Source of the DNA: Streptomyces sp. BK340
GTDB lineage: Bacteria; Actinomycetota; Actinomycetes; Streptomycetales; Streptomycetaceae
Direction: 5' to 3'
DNA length: 64,000 bases
Assembly: GCF_007827595.1 (NCBI RefSeq)
Contig: NZ_VISR01000004.1
Span: 372,001 to 436,000, forward strand
The notes below the pieces were generated by a model. That model saw only the letters and a program-made list of their open reading frames with translations. It did not search any database and was not told the DNA's origin. A program made the translations under genes and the position numbers. Below are positions 1 to 7,319 of the stretch, in pieces. The first letter of the stretch is position 1. Each line of letters begins with the position of its first letter.

Positions 1-80
1 AATATGTAGCCCAGCGGGATGAGAAATGTCGAGTGTTCCTAAAAACGCATGACCGCCTGTGCCTGCCTCTGTGCTAGCGT

Positions 81-215
81 GATAACAGTTGCAGTTTTGG
101 TTGCCAGAGAGTTTTTCTTCGCTGAGCTTTCCGGATCTTTCCGGAGGGGTGATCATTGCGGCGACTCGGCTCCGCAAAGTGCGGAGCCCGGCACTGCCCC
201 CAAGGGAGATTCGAT
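81..215 (+). promoter_or_regulatory. Untranslated leader of the cold-shock gene
   Basis: This stretch is more AT-rich than its surroundings. It holds two adjacent copies of CTTTCCGGA (127-135 and 137-145) and a perfect 8-bp hairpin (GGCTCCGC 168-175, GCGGAGCC 181-188) that ends 15 bases before the ribosome binding site GGGAG (204-208). Cold-shock mRNAs usually have long structured leaders that control translation, so a role here is an inference from position. A weak promoter-like TAGCGT lies at 75-80. Confidence 0.45.
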
Positions 216-419
216 ATGGCATCTGGCACCGTGAAGTGGTTCAACGCGGAAAAGGGCTTCGGCTTCATCGAGCAGGAGGGTGGCGGACAGGACGTGTTCG
301 CCCATTACTCGAACATCGCCACCCAGGGCTTCCGCGAGCTTCAGGAAGGCCAGAAGGTTACCTTCGACGTCACGCAGGGCCAGAAGGGCCCGCAGGCCGA
401 GAACATCGTTCCCGCCTGA
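216..419 (+). CDS. Cold-shock domain protein, CspA family
   Basis: A 67-residue single cold-shock domain, the normal family length. These proteins bind single-stranded RNA or DNA and melt mRNA structure in the cytoplasm. Both nucleic-acid-binding motifs are present: KGFGFI (RNP1) near residue 13 and VFAHYS (RNP2) near residue 28. The start is ATG 216, chosen because GGGAG lies 7 bases upstream and the protein begins MASGTVKWF like its relatives. A longer reading frame from 156 would add a non-homologous leader. A strong hairpin separates it from the DEAD-box helicase downstream, and this Csp-helicase pairing fits joint RNA remodelling in the cold. Family assignment is secure. Which of the several Streptomyces Csp paralogues this is cannot be told. 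Confidence 0.95.
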   Translation: MASGTVKWFNAEKGFGFIEQEGGGQDVFAHYSNIATQGFRELQEGQKVTFDVTQGQKGPQAENIVPA

Positions 420-463
420 CGCTGACGCGAACTGTCGCGAGCCACTGGTTCGCGCATCATGTG

Positions 464-498
464 GCTGGGGCCCGCGCTCTTGGGGTGCGGGCCCCAGC
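464..498 (+). terminator. Terminator hairpin after the cold-shock gene
   Basis: A perfect 12-bp inverted repeat (GCTGGGGCCCGC at 464-475, its complement at 487-498) with an 11-base loop, followed by a short T-rich stretch (TCATTGTTTT). It lies 45 bases after the stop codon, as expected for an intrinsic terminator. It could also act as an attenuator, letting some transcripts run into the helicase gene. Confidence 0.75.
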
Positions 499-608
499 TC
501 ATTGTTTTACGACTTTTCGCATTTCCCTTCGGCTCATTCTTGTGATTCCTCGTGCGGCTTCCCCGTCGGCCGGAATTCCTCGATATGCCGCATCGAGGAG
601 GTTCCTGC

Positions 609-2117
609 ATGAACCACACCAGTCAGACCGGCGGCAGTTCCGGTCGCTTCCGCACGGACAGAAGTCCCACCCGCTCGACGGGCTCCGCTCGCGGCAGCAG
701 CTTCCGTACGCAGGAGACGGGCCGGCCAGGTCCTCGTCCGGGTGCCGGGCGCAAGAGCGTCAGGGGAGCACGCTCCACCGCGCGCCGACAGGAGTTCGCC
801 CTGCCGGTCACCCTCACAGAGCCGCTGCCGGCGGTCGAGACGTTCGCCGGCCTGGACATACCCGAACGGCTGCTGGCCGCGCTCCGTGCCGAGGGCGTGA
901 CCGTTCCCTTCCCGATCCAGGCGGCCACCCTGCCGAACGCACTGGCGGGCCGGGACGTCCTGGGACGGGGGCGCACGGGCTCGGGCAAGACGCTCGCCTT
1001 CGGTCTGCCGGTGCTGGCCCGTCTGGACGGGCAGCGGGCCCAGCCCCGGCAGCCGCTCGCCCTCGTCCTCGTACCCACCAGGGAACTGGCCCAGCAGGTC
1101 ACTGACGCGCTCACCCCGTACGCCCGCTCCCTGCGGCTGCGCCTCGCCACAGTGGTGGGCGGCATGTCGATCGGCCGTCAGGCGAGCGCCCTGCGCGGCG
1201 GAGCCGAAGTCGTCGTGGCCACGCCGGGCCGGCTCACGGACCTCATCGAGCGGGGAGCCTGCCGGCTGGACCAGGTCGCCGTCACCGTCCTGGACGAGGC
1301 CGACCAGATGGCCGACATGGGCTTCATGCCTCAGGTGACCGCGCTGCTCGCCCAAGTCCCCGCCGGCGGTCAGCGGTTGCTGTTCTCGGCGACCCTGGAC
1401 CGCAACATCGACCTCCTGGTGCGCCGCTACCTCCACGACCCCGTGGTGCACTCGGTCGACCCGTCCGCGGGTGCCGTCACCACCATGGAGCACCATCTGT
1501 TGCACATGCGCGATGCCGACAAGGACACCGTCGCGACCGAGATCGCCGCCCGCGACGGACGTGTGCTCATGTTCCTGGACACCAAGCACGCGGTGGACCA
1601 GCTGACCGAGCGCCTGCTCTCCGTCGGCGTGCGTGCCTCGGTCCTGCACGGCGGTAAGTCCCAGCAGCAGCGCAACCGGACACTCGCGCAGTTCAAGGAC
1701 GGCCACGTCACGGTCCTGGTGGCCACCAACGTCGCCGCTCGCGGAATCCATGTCGCGGGCCTCGACCTCGTCGTGAACGTCGACCCTCCTGCCGACCACA
1801 AGGACTACCTGCACCGCGGCGGCCGCACCGCACGCGCCGGCGAGTCCGGCACCGTCGTCACCCTCGTCCTGCCGTATCAGCGCCGCGCGGTGGACCGCCT
1901 GATGGCCGACGCCGGTATCACTGCGCGCACCGCGCAGATCCGTCCGGGCGAGGTCGAACTGCAGCGCATCACCGGCGCCCGGACCCCCTCCGGTGTACCC
2001 GTCACCCTCACCACGCCGGTCGACGGACGACGTGAGCGCACGGGATCCGCCGCCCGGAGCCGGGGCGGCCGGGCCACCGGCCGGGCCCGTCGCTCCGTCC
2101 CGAGGACCAGCACATAG
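609..2117 (+). CDS. DEAD-box ATP-dependent RNA helicase
   Basis: A 502-residue cytoplasmic RNA helicase. The first ~75 residues are a basic, serine/arginine-rich low-complexity tail. The two RecA-like lobes follow, with motif I GRTGSGKT (near residue 119), Ia PTRELAQ, DEAD within VLDEADQM (near 228), SAT (near 259), ATNVAARGIH and the motif VI stretch HRGGRTARAG (near 401). All catalytic motifs are intact. A further arginine-rich tail follows residue 430. Start ATG 609 has GAGGAGG 7 bases upstream. The open frame continues to 552 but lacks a better site. It follows the cold-shock gene, so joint action on structured RNA is likely. It probably shares a transcript with the CBS-domain gene 80 bases downstream. 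Confidence 0.95.
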   Translation: MNHTSQTGGSSGRFRTDRSPTRSTGSARGSSFRTQETGRPGPRPGAGRKSVRGARSTARRQEFALPVTLTEPLPAVETFAGLDIPERLLAALRAEGVTVPFPIQAATLPNALAGRDVLGRGRTGSGKTLAFGLPVLARLDGQRAQPRQPLALVLVPTRELAQQVTDALTPYARSLRLRLATVVGGMSIGRQASALRGGAEVVVATPGRLTDLIERGACRLDQVAVTVLDEADQMADMGFMPQVTALLAQVPAGGQRLLFSATLDRNIDLLVRRYLHDPVVHSVDPSAGAVTTMEHHLLHMRDADKDTVATEIAARDGRVLMFLDTKHAVDQLTERLLSVGVRASVLHGGKSQQQRNRTLAQFKDGHVTVLVATNVAARGIHVAGLDLVVNVDPPADHKDYLHRGGRTARAGESGTVVTLVLPYQRRAVDRLMADAGITARTAQIRPGEVELQRITGARTPSGVPVTLTTPVDGRRERTGSAARSRGGRATGRARRSVPRTST

Positions 2118-2197
2118 GCCGGACACGGGGAATGCGCTCCCGGCAGTCAGGCCGAGACGTCGCCCGTCCTGTACGCCCCAACGACAAGGAGCACCCT

Positions 2198-2605
2198 TTG
2201 ACGCCGATTCCGTCCCGAACACAGCAGACCGACGACGCCTACGGCACCGGGCTGACCGCCCGCGACGCCATGCACGCTCCCGGGCCGCAGGTCGACGACC
2301 ACATGACGGTCGACGTGGCCCTGTCCGTGCTCATCGGAGCCCGCGTCTCCCACCTGCTCCTCCAGGACGAGGACGGGCGGTGCGCCGGACTGGTCACCCA
2401 GGCCCAGCTCACCGCGCACCGCGGCGGCTCGTGGTACTGCGACCGGACCCGGCTGCGGGACATCCCGCTCGACCGCGGACCGTTCACCTCCTCCAGGGCC
2501 GTACTCAGCGAGGCGGAAGCGGCCATGAGGGTCCGGGCCCTGCACGTGTCCCCCGTGATCGACCAGCACGGCTACGCCCTGGGCGTCCTCGCTCTCACGC
2601 CCTGA
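2198..2605 (+). CDS. CBS-domain pair protein
   Basis: A 135-residue soluble protein that reads as two CBS motifs: RDAMHAP...VDVALSVLIGARVSHLLLQDEDG and, near the end, a second VSPVIDQHGYALGVL stretch. CBS pairs usually bind adenine nucleotides and act as energy-sensing or regulatory modules, so a regulatory role is likely but the partner is unknown. I chose the TTG at 2198 because AAGGAG (2186-2191) sits 6 bases upstream. The upstream ATG at 2132 has no such site and would add a non-conserved stretch. It lies between the helicase and a small conserved gene on the same strand, all probably co-transcribed. Confidence 0.75.
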   Translation: MTPIPSRTQQTDDAYGTGLTARDAMHAPGPQVDDHMTVDVALSVLIGARVSHLLLQDEDGRCAGLVTQAQLTAHRGGSWYCDRTRLRDIPLDRGPFTSSRAVLSEAEAAMRVRALHVSPVIDQHGYALGVLALTP

Positions 2606-2672
2606 CCGCCGTCCGACCACTGCCGGGCAGTCGGCTTCTCCGGTGTTCTTCCCCATCCCTGAGGAGGCATCC

Positions 2673-2969
2673 ATGCGCTGTGTCATCGCCCGTTTCCCCT
2701 TCGACCTGATCAAGAGTGAGGTCGAGCAGTCGATGAGCCGCATCACGCCCGAGCCCGTCACCGGCGTGTCCGTGACCATCGGCAGCCGCACCTACCCCGT
2801 GATGCAGGTCGGGGAAGTGGTCACCAGGCTGAACCGCCGGGACTTCACGACGGGCGAGATGCGCCGGGCACTGACCCGCCTCGGCTTCATCTGCCACGAG
2901 GCCGGCCCGGTCATGCCGGCCCGCAACACGCGAGCCGGCGAAGATGCGCTCGGCTGGTGGCGCGAGTGA
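2673..2969 (+). CDS. Small conserved protein of unknown function
   Basis: A 98-residue protein without signal peptide or membrane segment, starting MRCVIARFPFDL. It is preceded by an excellent ribosome binding site GAGGAGG (2661-2667, 5 bases before ATG). I do not recognise a named domain. The mix of basic and hydrophobic residues and a C-terminal helix-rich half (RRALTRLGF) would suit a small nucleic-acid-binding or adaptor protein, but this is only a guess. It is the last gene of the cold-shock/helicase/CBS group and is followed by a strong terminator, which suggests that these genes form one unit. Confidence 0.75.
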   Translation: MRCVIARFPFDLIKSEVEQSMSRITPEPVTGVSVTIGSRTYPVMQVGEVVTRLNRRDFTTGEMRRALTRLGFICHEAGPVMPARNTRAGEDALGWWRE

Positions 2970-3095
2970 CTGCCTGCCCGTAGACGGACACGCACGTCCC
3001 CATCGGCCCGACCGGCAAGAAGTTGCTGCCTCTGACGGTCAAGAACGCGGGTCCGACGCCGGCGGCGTTTCAGTCCCTCGCCCGTCTGAGTGGGT

Positions 3096-3136
3096 CCGGC
3101 GAACCCCCTCTCCTGACCGGGACGGGGGTTCGCTGG
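3096..3136 (+). terminator. Terminator hairpin ending the helicase gene group
   Basis: A perfect 10-bp inverted repeat (GCGAACCCCC at 3099-3108, complement at 3124-3133), extended by three more pairs including one G-U, with a 15-base loop. It lies about 130 bases downstream of the small conserved gene and before the AraC-type gene. A small open frame over this site (2944-3153) is not protein-like. Confidence 0.7.
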
Positions 3137-3252
3137 CGTTGAGACCCCGCTGACGGGGCGCCGCCACGCCGGGCCGCAGCCATGCGACGGCGGGCGCACG
3201 AGCGTTGCATCATGCCCCGTGGTGATCATTTGCCTGAGAGTCGGGGGACGCT

Positions 3253-4237
3253 GTGTGGTCAATGATGTCGTCGGAGGAGCTGCCGCCGAGGGAGCGGTTC
3301 GACTGGTTCTCGGACCTCGTCTCGCGGGAGGTGATCCCCAGCGCGCTCAGCACCGAGTGCTCCGCCGACTTCGAGGCGAAGGCGGCCGTGCTGGAGCTGG
3401 GGGACGTCCGGGTGGCGAAGCTCGGGTTCTCGCCGCTGCGGTCGAGGCGCACACCGGCCCTGATCCGGCGCGGCGATCCCGAGCAGTACCAGCTGGGGCT
3501 GATGCACGCGGGCGCGGCGTCCTTCTCCCAGCACCGCAACGACTGCGGCGTGGGGGCCGGGGACTTCGTGCTCTGGGACACCTCACGGCCTTCCGACGCG
3601 GAGATACCCGTCTACGGGGGCTCGGCCGGGCTGCTGATGTTACAACTGCCCCGGAACGCCCTCCCGTTGCACGATCGGCACGTCGCCCGCCTGCTCGCCA
3701 GCCGCATCCCCGGTGATCGCGGCACGGCCGCGGTCCTGGCCGCCTTCCTGCGGTCCCTCGAAGCGCACGCCGCCCAGTGCACGCGGCCGGAGCTGGAGCG
3801 TCTCGGCTCGGTCGCCGTCGACCTGCTCGCCGCCAGCCTGGCTCAAGGGCTGGACGTCGAGGAACGCCGAGGTCCGCACGCAGGCGGTGGTGCGGCGGAT
3901 CCACGCCTTCATCGAGGACCACCTCGGCGATCCGGACCTGACTCCCGCCACGATCGCGGCCGTGCACCACATCTCGGTACGGACACTCCACCAGTTCTTC
4001 CGGGGAACGGGGGAGACCGTCCAGGCCCGTATCCGGCGGCGCCGTCTGGAGCGGTGCCGGGCCGAGCTCGGCAAGACCGGCCTTCTCGTCCATCCGGTCG
4101 CGGTGATCGCCGCCCGATGGGGGTTCAGCGGCCCGGCGGTGTTCAGCCGTTCCTTCCGGGAGGCGTACGGGGTGAGCCCGACCGAGTTCCGCGCGCTGAG
4201 CGTCAAGGAAACCCGCGCTCACCGCACACTCCGGTGA
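3253..4237 (+). pseudogene. AraC-family regulator with an apparent frameshift
   Basis: Two reading frames together make one AraC-type transcription factor of about 325 residues. The first (from GTG 3253; alternative ATGs 3262 and 3265) gives the N-terminal ligand/cupin-like half up to about 3860. The second, shifted by one base, continues from about 3862 to the stop at 4237. It carries the AraC double helix-turn-helix (RIHAFIEDHLGDPDL, then SGPAVFSRSFREAYGVSPTEFR). Removing a single G from GAGGAACG at 3858-3865 joins them smoothly. The first frame stays open and runs artificially into the next gene. Leucine at 3640-3642 is TTA, the rare codon read by the bldA tRNA in Streptomyces. Either the gene is recently inactivated or the sequence has a one-base error. 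It sits just upstream of a secreted-protein gene that it might control. Confidence 0.75.
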
Positions 4238-4308
4238 TCACCCGCTTCCTAGTCTTGGCGTCGTTCGATCGGCCTGATCGACATCGCCAGAAAACGGGAG
4301 GAAGAGTC

Positions 4309-4662
4309 ATGAAGAAGAGAGTCGCGCAGGTGGCCACGGCGGCAGCCGCGGTGCTCACGTTCGGTCTGTTCAACGCCGCTCCGGCGAGCGCGGCCTCGGC
4401 GACCTGCGAGAGCTGGGGCGGCGTGTGCACCAGCGGCTCCGTACCGGCGAACTCCGACCACACGGTCTGTTTCTCCGGCAAGCGCAAGGCCCTCGCCTAC
4501 TGGGGGCGAGCCGAGCTGTGGGACGCCGACACCGGCGTGATGGTCGGCTCCTTCCCCACCAACGCCTACGAGAACAAGAGCAACTGCGTGGGCGGTCTCT
4601 ACGGCCAGCACTACTACGAGCGCGGCACGGGCGGCTACTTCTACGGCACGGTCTGGAACTGA
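4309..4662 (+). CDS. Small secreted protein of unknown function
   Basis: A 117-residue protein with a clear Sec signal peptide: MKKR basic start, alanine/leucine hydrophobic core, and cleavage after ASA around residue 29. The mature part is about 88 residues with four cysteines that could form two disulfides, and it is rich in tyrosine, glycine and tryptophan (GGYFYGTVW at the end), as in many small extracellular Streptomyces proteins. I recognise no catalytic motif. The start is ATG 4309 with GGGAGG (4296-4301) upstream. The long frame that begins at 3253 and appears to include it is an artefact of the frameshift upstream. It is followed by two tandem terminator hairpins. Confidence 0.8.
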   Translation: MKKRVAQVATAAAAVLTFGLFNAAPASAASATCESWGGVCTSGSVPANSDHTVCFSGKRKALAYWGRAELWDADTGVMVGSFPTNAYENKSNCVGGLYGQHYYERGTGGYFYGTVWN

Positions 4663-4699
4663 CCCACAGCTTCTTCCGCGCCCTCGGCGGATCCCCGGT

Positions 4700-4763
4700 C
4701 GAGAGGAGGGCCGGGGCGCCCTGCCCTCCTCTCGGAGCCCCGTCCCCGACCGGGACGGGGCTC
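4700..4763. terminator. Two tandem terminator hairpins between convergent genes
   Basis: Two perfect 12-bp inverted repeats sit back to back: CGAGAGGAGGGC (4700-4711) with 4723-4734, and GAGCCCCGTCCC (4735-4746) with 4752-4763. They lie between the secreted-protein gene on the + strand and the VOC gene on the - strand, so they probably stop transcription from both sides. Confidence 0.75.
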
Positions 4764-4827
4764 GTCGATGTCCGGTGTGCTGCCTGACACGCCGCCAGGC
4801 TGCCCTGCACGTGCGGAACGCGGTGGG

Positions 4828-5298
4828 TCAGGCCGGGGTGTCGGTGTCCTGCGTGGAGGCCGCGAACGCCTCGGGGCCCTGCTCCACCGCCGCCGGGTCC
4901 ATCCACATGACCTGCCAGCCGTGGCCGTCGAGGTCGAAGAAGCTGCGTGAGTACATGAAGCCGTAGTCCTCGGCGTCGTCCGCCTTGGAGCCGCCCGCCG
5001 CGAGCGCGGCGGCGCTGACCGCATCGACCTCGTCGCGGGACGACACGCTGAAGCAGTACAGCGCCAGCGTGTGCGTGGCCGGATCGGCCATCGGCAGCTT
5101 CGCGAACTCCGCGAACTTCTCGCGGCTGAGCAGCATGACGAAGGCGTGCTCGCCGACCAGCATGCAGGCGGCGGTCTCGTCGGTGAACTTCGGGTTGAAG
5201 CTGAACCCGAGCTTGGCGAAGAAGGCCTTGCTCTTCTCGAGGTCCGCTACGGGGATGTTCACGAACAGCATGCGGCCGGGGTGTACGGGATCGGTCAT
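4828..5298 (-). CDS. VOC-family (glyoxalase/bleomycin-resistance fold) protein
   Basis: A 156-residue cytoplasmic protein with one full vicinal-oxygen-chelate unit. It starts with FVNIPVADLEKSKAFFAKLGF, the usual first beta-alpha-beta unit, and ends with the SRSFFDLDGHGWQVMW strand that normally carries the last metal-ligand position. It resembles the uncharacterised VOC subgroup often annotated as glyoxalase or extradiol dioxygenase rather than true glyoxalase I. The substrate is unknown. Start ATG 5298 precedes MTDPVHPGRMLFVN. It stands alone on the minus strand, and the 400 bases upstream contain only a possible gene remnant. Confidence 0.85.
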   Translation of the reverse strand: MTDPVHPGRMLFVNIPVADLEKSKAFFAKLGFSFNPKFTDETAACMLVGEHAFVMLLSREKFAEFAKLPMADPATHTLALYCFSVSSRDEVDAVSAAALAAGGSKADDAEDYGFMYSRSFFDLDGHGWQVMWMDPAAVEQGPEAFAASTQDTDTPA

Positions 5299-5377
5299 GG
5301 TGGGTCTCCAGTCGGTGGCTCGATGGCGTACGTCCCGTCAGACCGGCCCGGCCGGCGGAACTCATCGGTGGATCTCG

Positions 5378-5638
5378 GCCCAGCCTGGCGTAGTACAGCA
5401 GCGGGTCGGGGGCCCGGCCGCCCGAGGCGGCGAGCACGTCTGCGATGACGGTGCGGTCCGTCGCCGTGATCGGCGCGTCAGGGTCCGGGGGCCCGACGGG
5501 CGCCGGGCGTGGCTTCCTGGAGCGCAGGTCGTCCGTCAGCGCCGGCGCGCCCGCCCCGCCCCGGCTGTGGATCTGCGTGACGTGGGCGGTCGGGAATAGC
5601 CTGGAAGCAGCTGCTTCGGGGTGGGGCGGACCCTCCTG
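5378..5638 (-). pseudogene. Possible gene remnant in a 400-base gap
   Basis: The 5299-5698 gap has no convincing complete gene. On the minus strand a frame opened by a TGA just upstream (near 5646) reads as normal Streptomyces protein, with pieces such as RLFPTAHVTQIHSRGG, APITATDRTVIADVLAASGG and DPLLYYARLG. Its composition is coding-like as far as about 5378, where it turns into noise before reaching the VOC gene. There is no ATG or GTG before the GTG at 5437. It may be the eroded middle of a lost gene. I do not recognise the family. Confidence 0.3.
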
Positions 5639-5666
5639 AGGTATTCAGAATCCTGAGGTATCCAGA
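5634..5666 (+). promoter_or_regulatory. Tandem operator-like repeat upstream of the DUF1326 gene
   Basis: Two 16-base copies of TCCTGAGGTATYCAGA (5634-5649 and 5651-5666) with a 17-base period and one difference. Each contains a CTGA-N5-(T/C)CAG partial palindrome. They end 33 bases before the start codon of the DUF1326 gene, a common place for an operator or a promoter with tandem sites. The cognate regulator is not identifiable here. Confidence 0.45.
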
Positions 5667-5698
5667 CCGTCGAGGGGGGACGCGAACAGGGAGGAAGC

Positions 5699-6313
5699 AT
5701 GCCCTGGAATCTGAGCGGCACCTACCTGGAGAGCTGCAACTGCGACGCGGTGTGTCCCTGCACCACCTCGGGCCTCACTGCGCCGGCCGACCAAGACCGC
5801 TGCCAGGTGACCTTCGCGTTCCACGTGGACAGCGGGAACGTGGAAGGCGTGGACGTCTCCGACCGCAGCGTCGCCGTCTTCATCGACGCACCGCAGGTGA
5901 TGGCCGAAGGCGGCTGGCAGGTCGCGCTCTACGTCGACGGTTCGGCCGACGAGAGTCAGGCGGAGGCGCTGGGCAAGGTCTTCTCCGGCCAGGCCGGTGG
6001 GCCGATGGCGGCGCTGACTCCGCTCATCGGTGAGGTCCTGGGCGTGGAGCGCGTCCCCATCGACTACCACGACGACGGCCGCCGTCACGCCGCGCGCGTG
6101 GGCGACGTCATCGACATCGAGATCGAGGACCAGGTCGCCCCGCAGTTCGGCGAGGACGGTCCGGTGATGGGCCTGACCGGCATGTTCCACCCTGCGAACA
6201 GCACGCTGACGATCGCCCGGTCCACCCGGGCGACGGGCGTCGGCGTGTACGGCCGGTCCTGGGACTTCACCGGCGGCAACGGGCACTCGGCGCCCTTCAC
6301 GTGGTCCGCATGA
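5699..6313 (+). CDS. DUF1326-domain protein
   Basis: A 204-residue soluble protein whose beginning, SGTYLESCNCDAVCPC, is the signature of DUF1326. The closely spaced cysteines CNCDAVCPC suggest metal binding. The enzymatic role is not established for the family. The start ATG 5699 has GGGAGG just upstream. Its stop codon overlaps the start of the DUF2182 membrane-protein gene (ATGA at 6310-6313). DUF1326 and DUF2182 proteins often occur together, so the two probably form a functional pair, perhaps in metal handling at the membrane. That role is inference. Confidence 0.9.
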   Translation: MPWNLSGTYLESCNCDAVCPCTTSGLTAPADQDRCQVTFAFHVDSGNVEGVDVSDRSVAVFIDAPQVMAEGGWQVALYVDGSADESQAEALGKVFSGQAGGPMAALTPLIGEVLGVERVPIDYHDDGRRHAARVGDVIDIEIEDQVAPQFGEDGPVMGLTGMFHPANSTLTIARSTRATGVGVYGRSWDFTGGNGHSAPFTWSA

Positions 6314-7068
6314 CCGCTGGGCCGGTCGCCGGCCGCCGCGCGGCGCGCCCTGCCGGGCTGCTGCTGGTCGCCGCGGCCGCCGCCTGGATCTGGATGGTGA
6401 CGCGCTGGGGAGGCATGCAGGTGACGGCCGGCACCATGGGCCTGGGACTGCCCGCTTTCCTGGTCGTGTGGACGCTGATGATGGCCGCGATGATGCTGCC
6501 CTCCACGGCGCCCGTCGCCGGGCTGTACGCACGCACCATCACCGTGCACCGGTCGAGACGCATGGCCGCTTTCACCGTCGCCTACCTGCTCGTCTGGGCC
6601 GCGGCCGGGCTGCCGGCGTACGCGCTGGCCGTGGGCCTGGGCCGGGCGGCGACCCTCCCCGCGGAGGCCGGGACCGCGGTGGCCGCGGCCGTGTTCGCGG
6701 TCGGTGGCGTCTACCAGCTCACGCCCCTCAAGGACCGCTGCCTTGCCAAGTGCCGCTCGCCGATCGGACACATGCTTCGCTACGCCTCGTACCCGGGGCC
6801 CTCTCGCGATCTGCGTGCCGGAGCCCACCACGGTGCCTTCTGCCTGGGCTGCTGCTGGTCGCTCATGCTGCTGCTGGCCGCGTTCGGACTGATGAACCTG
6901 TGGGCCATGGTGGCACTGGCCGCCGTGATCGCCGCCGAGAAGCTCGCTCCGGCCGGCCGTCTGGTGGCCCGTGCCGTGGGCGTCGCCTCGATAGCTCTGG
7001 CCGTCGCCGTCTTCTGGGTCCCGGCGCTGGCTCCGGGGCTCACCGGCGGTGGTATGGCCGGTATGTGA
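6310..7068 (+). CDS. DUF2182 integral membrane protein, predicted metal-binding
   Basis: A 252-residue membrane protein with about six hydrophobic segments. Family marks are present: the methionine-rich WTLMMAAMMLPS in the second helix, PLKDRCLAKCRSP in the middle and GAFCLGCCWSLM in a later helix. The Met, Cys and His residues in and next to the membrane suggest a transition-metal ligand role. It begins at ATG 6310, overlapping the stop of the DUF1326 gene by four bases, so translation is likely coupled. The open frame from GTG 6301 is less likely because it extends into the upstream gene. The C-terminus is glycine/methionine-rich (GGGMAGM). Confidence 0.9.
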   Translation: MTAGPVAGRRAARPAGLLLVAAAAAWIWMVTRWGGMQVTAGTMGLGLPAFLVVWTLMMAAMMLPSTAPVAGLYARTITVHRSRRMAAFTVAYLLVWAAAGLPAYALAVGLGRAATLPAEAGTAVAAAVFAVGGVYQLTPLKDRCLAKCRSPIGHMLRYASYPGPSRDLRAGAHHGAFCLGCCWSLMLLLAAFGLMNLWAMVALAAVIAAEKLAPAGRLVARAVGVASIALAVAVFWVPALAPGLTGGGMAGM

Positions 7069-7299
7069 AGCAACTTCCCGCTGGTCGGGGCGAACGTCGT
7101 CCGCGGCACGGGCGGGGTCGGAGACGGGCTGCCGCTGCCCGGTGGATCGCGGCGCGATGCGGCGGTGTGTCTCCGGCGCCACACCGGGCCGGTGTGGCTT
7201 GATCGGCGGGCGGCCGCGTGCCGGGAGGACCCGGACCGGCCCGACTGGTACGCCCGGTACATGGCCGACGAGCAGACCGGCGCCGAACCGCCCCGGTAG
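7069..7299 (+). pseudogene. Truncated gene tail, possibly of a VOC-type protein
   Basis: Immediately after the DUF2182 stop the same frame stays open to TAG 7297 and reads as real protein near its end, DPDRPDWYARYMADEQTGAE. That resembles tails I associate with actinobacterial VOC-family proteins, which are followed by the stop at a similar distance. No plausible full-length start exists. The only GTG (7165) would give 44 residues without ribosome binding site. I read it as the 3' end of a gene whose front was lost when the DUF1326-DUF2182 pair arrived or the region rearranged. Confidence 0.35.
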
Positions 7300-7319
7300 G
7301 GCAGGTGCAGGGAGGAAGC

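Noticed and set aside
2944-3153. A small open frame after the 98-residue gene
   Set aside because: It overlaps the previous gene, covers the terminator and has no protein-like composition or ribosome binding site.
3840-3880. Programmed ribosomal frameshift in the AraC gene
   Set aside because: There is no slippery sequence or clear downstream stimulator. A single extra G explains it better.
3253-4662. A 469-residue open frame joining the AraC front to the secreted protein
   Set aside because: The middle has no homology, the real DNA-binding part lies in another frame, and the secreted protein has its own ribosome binding site and signal peptide. The join is an artefact of the frameshift.
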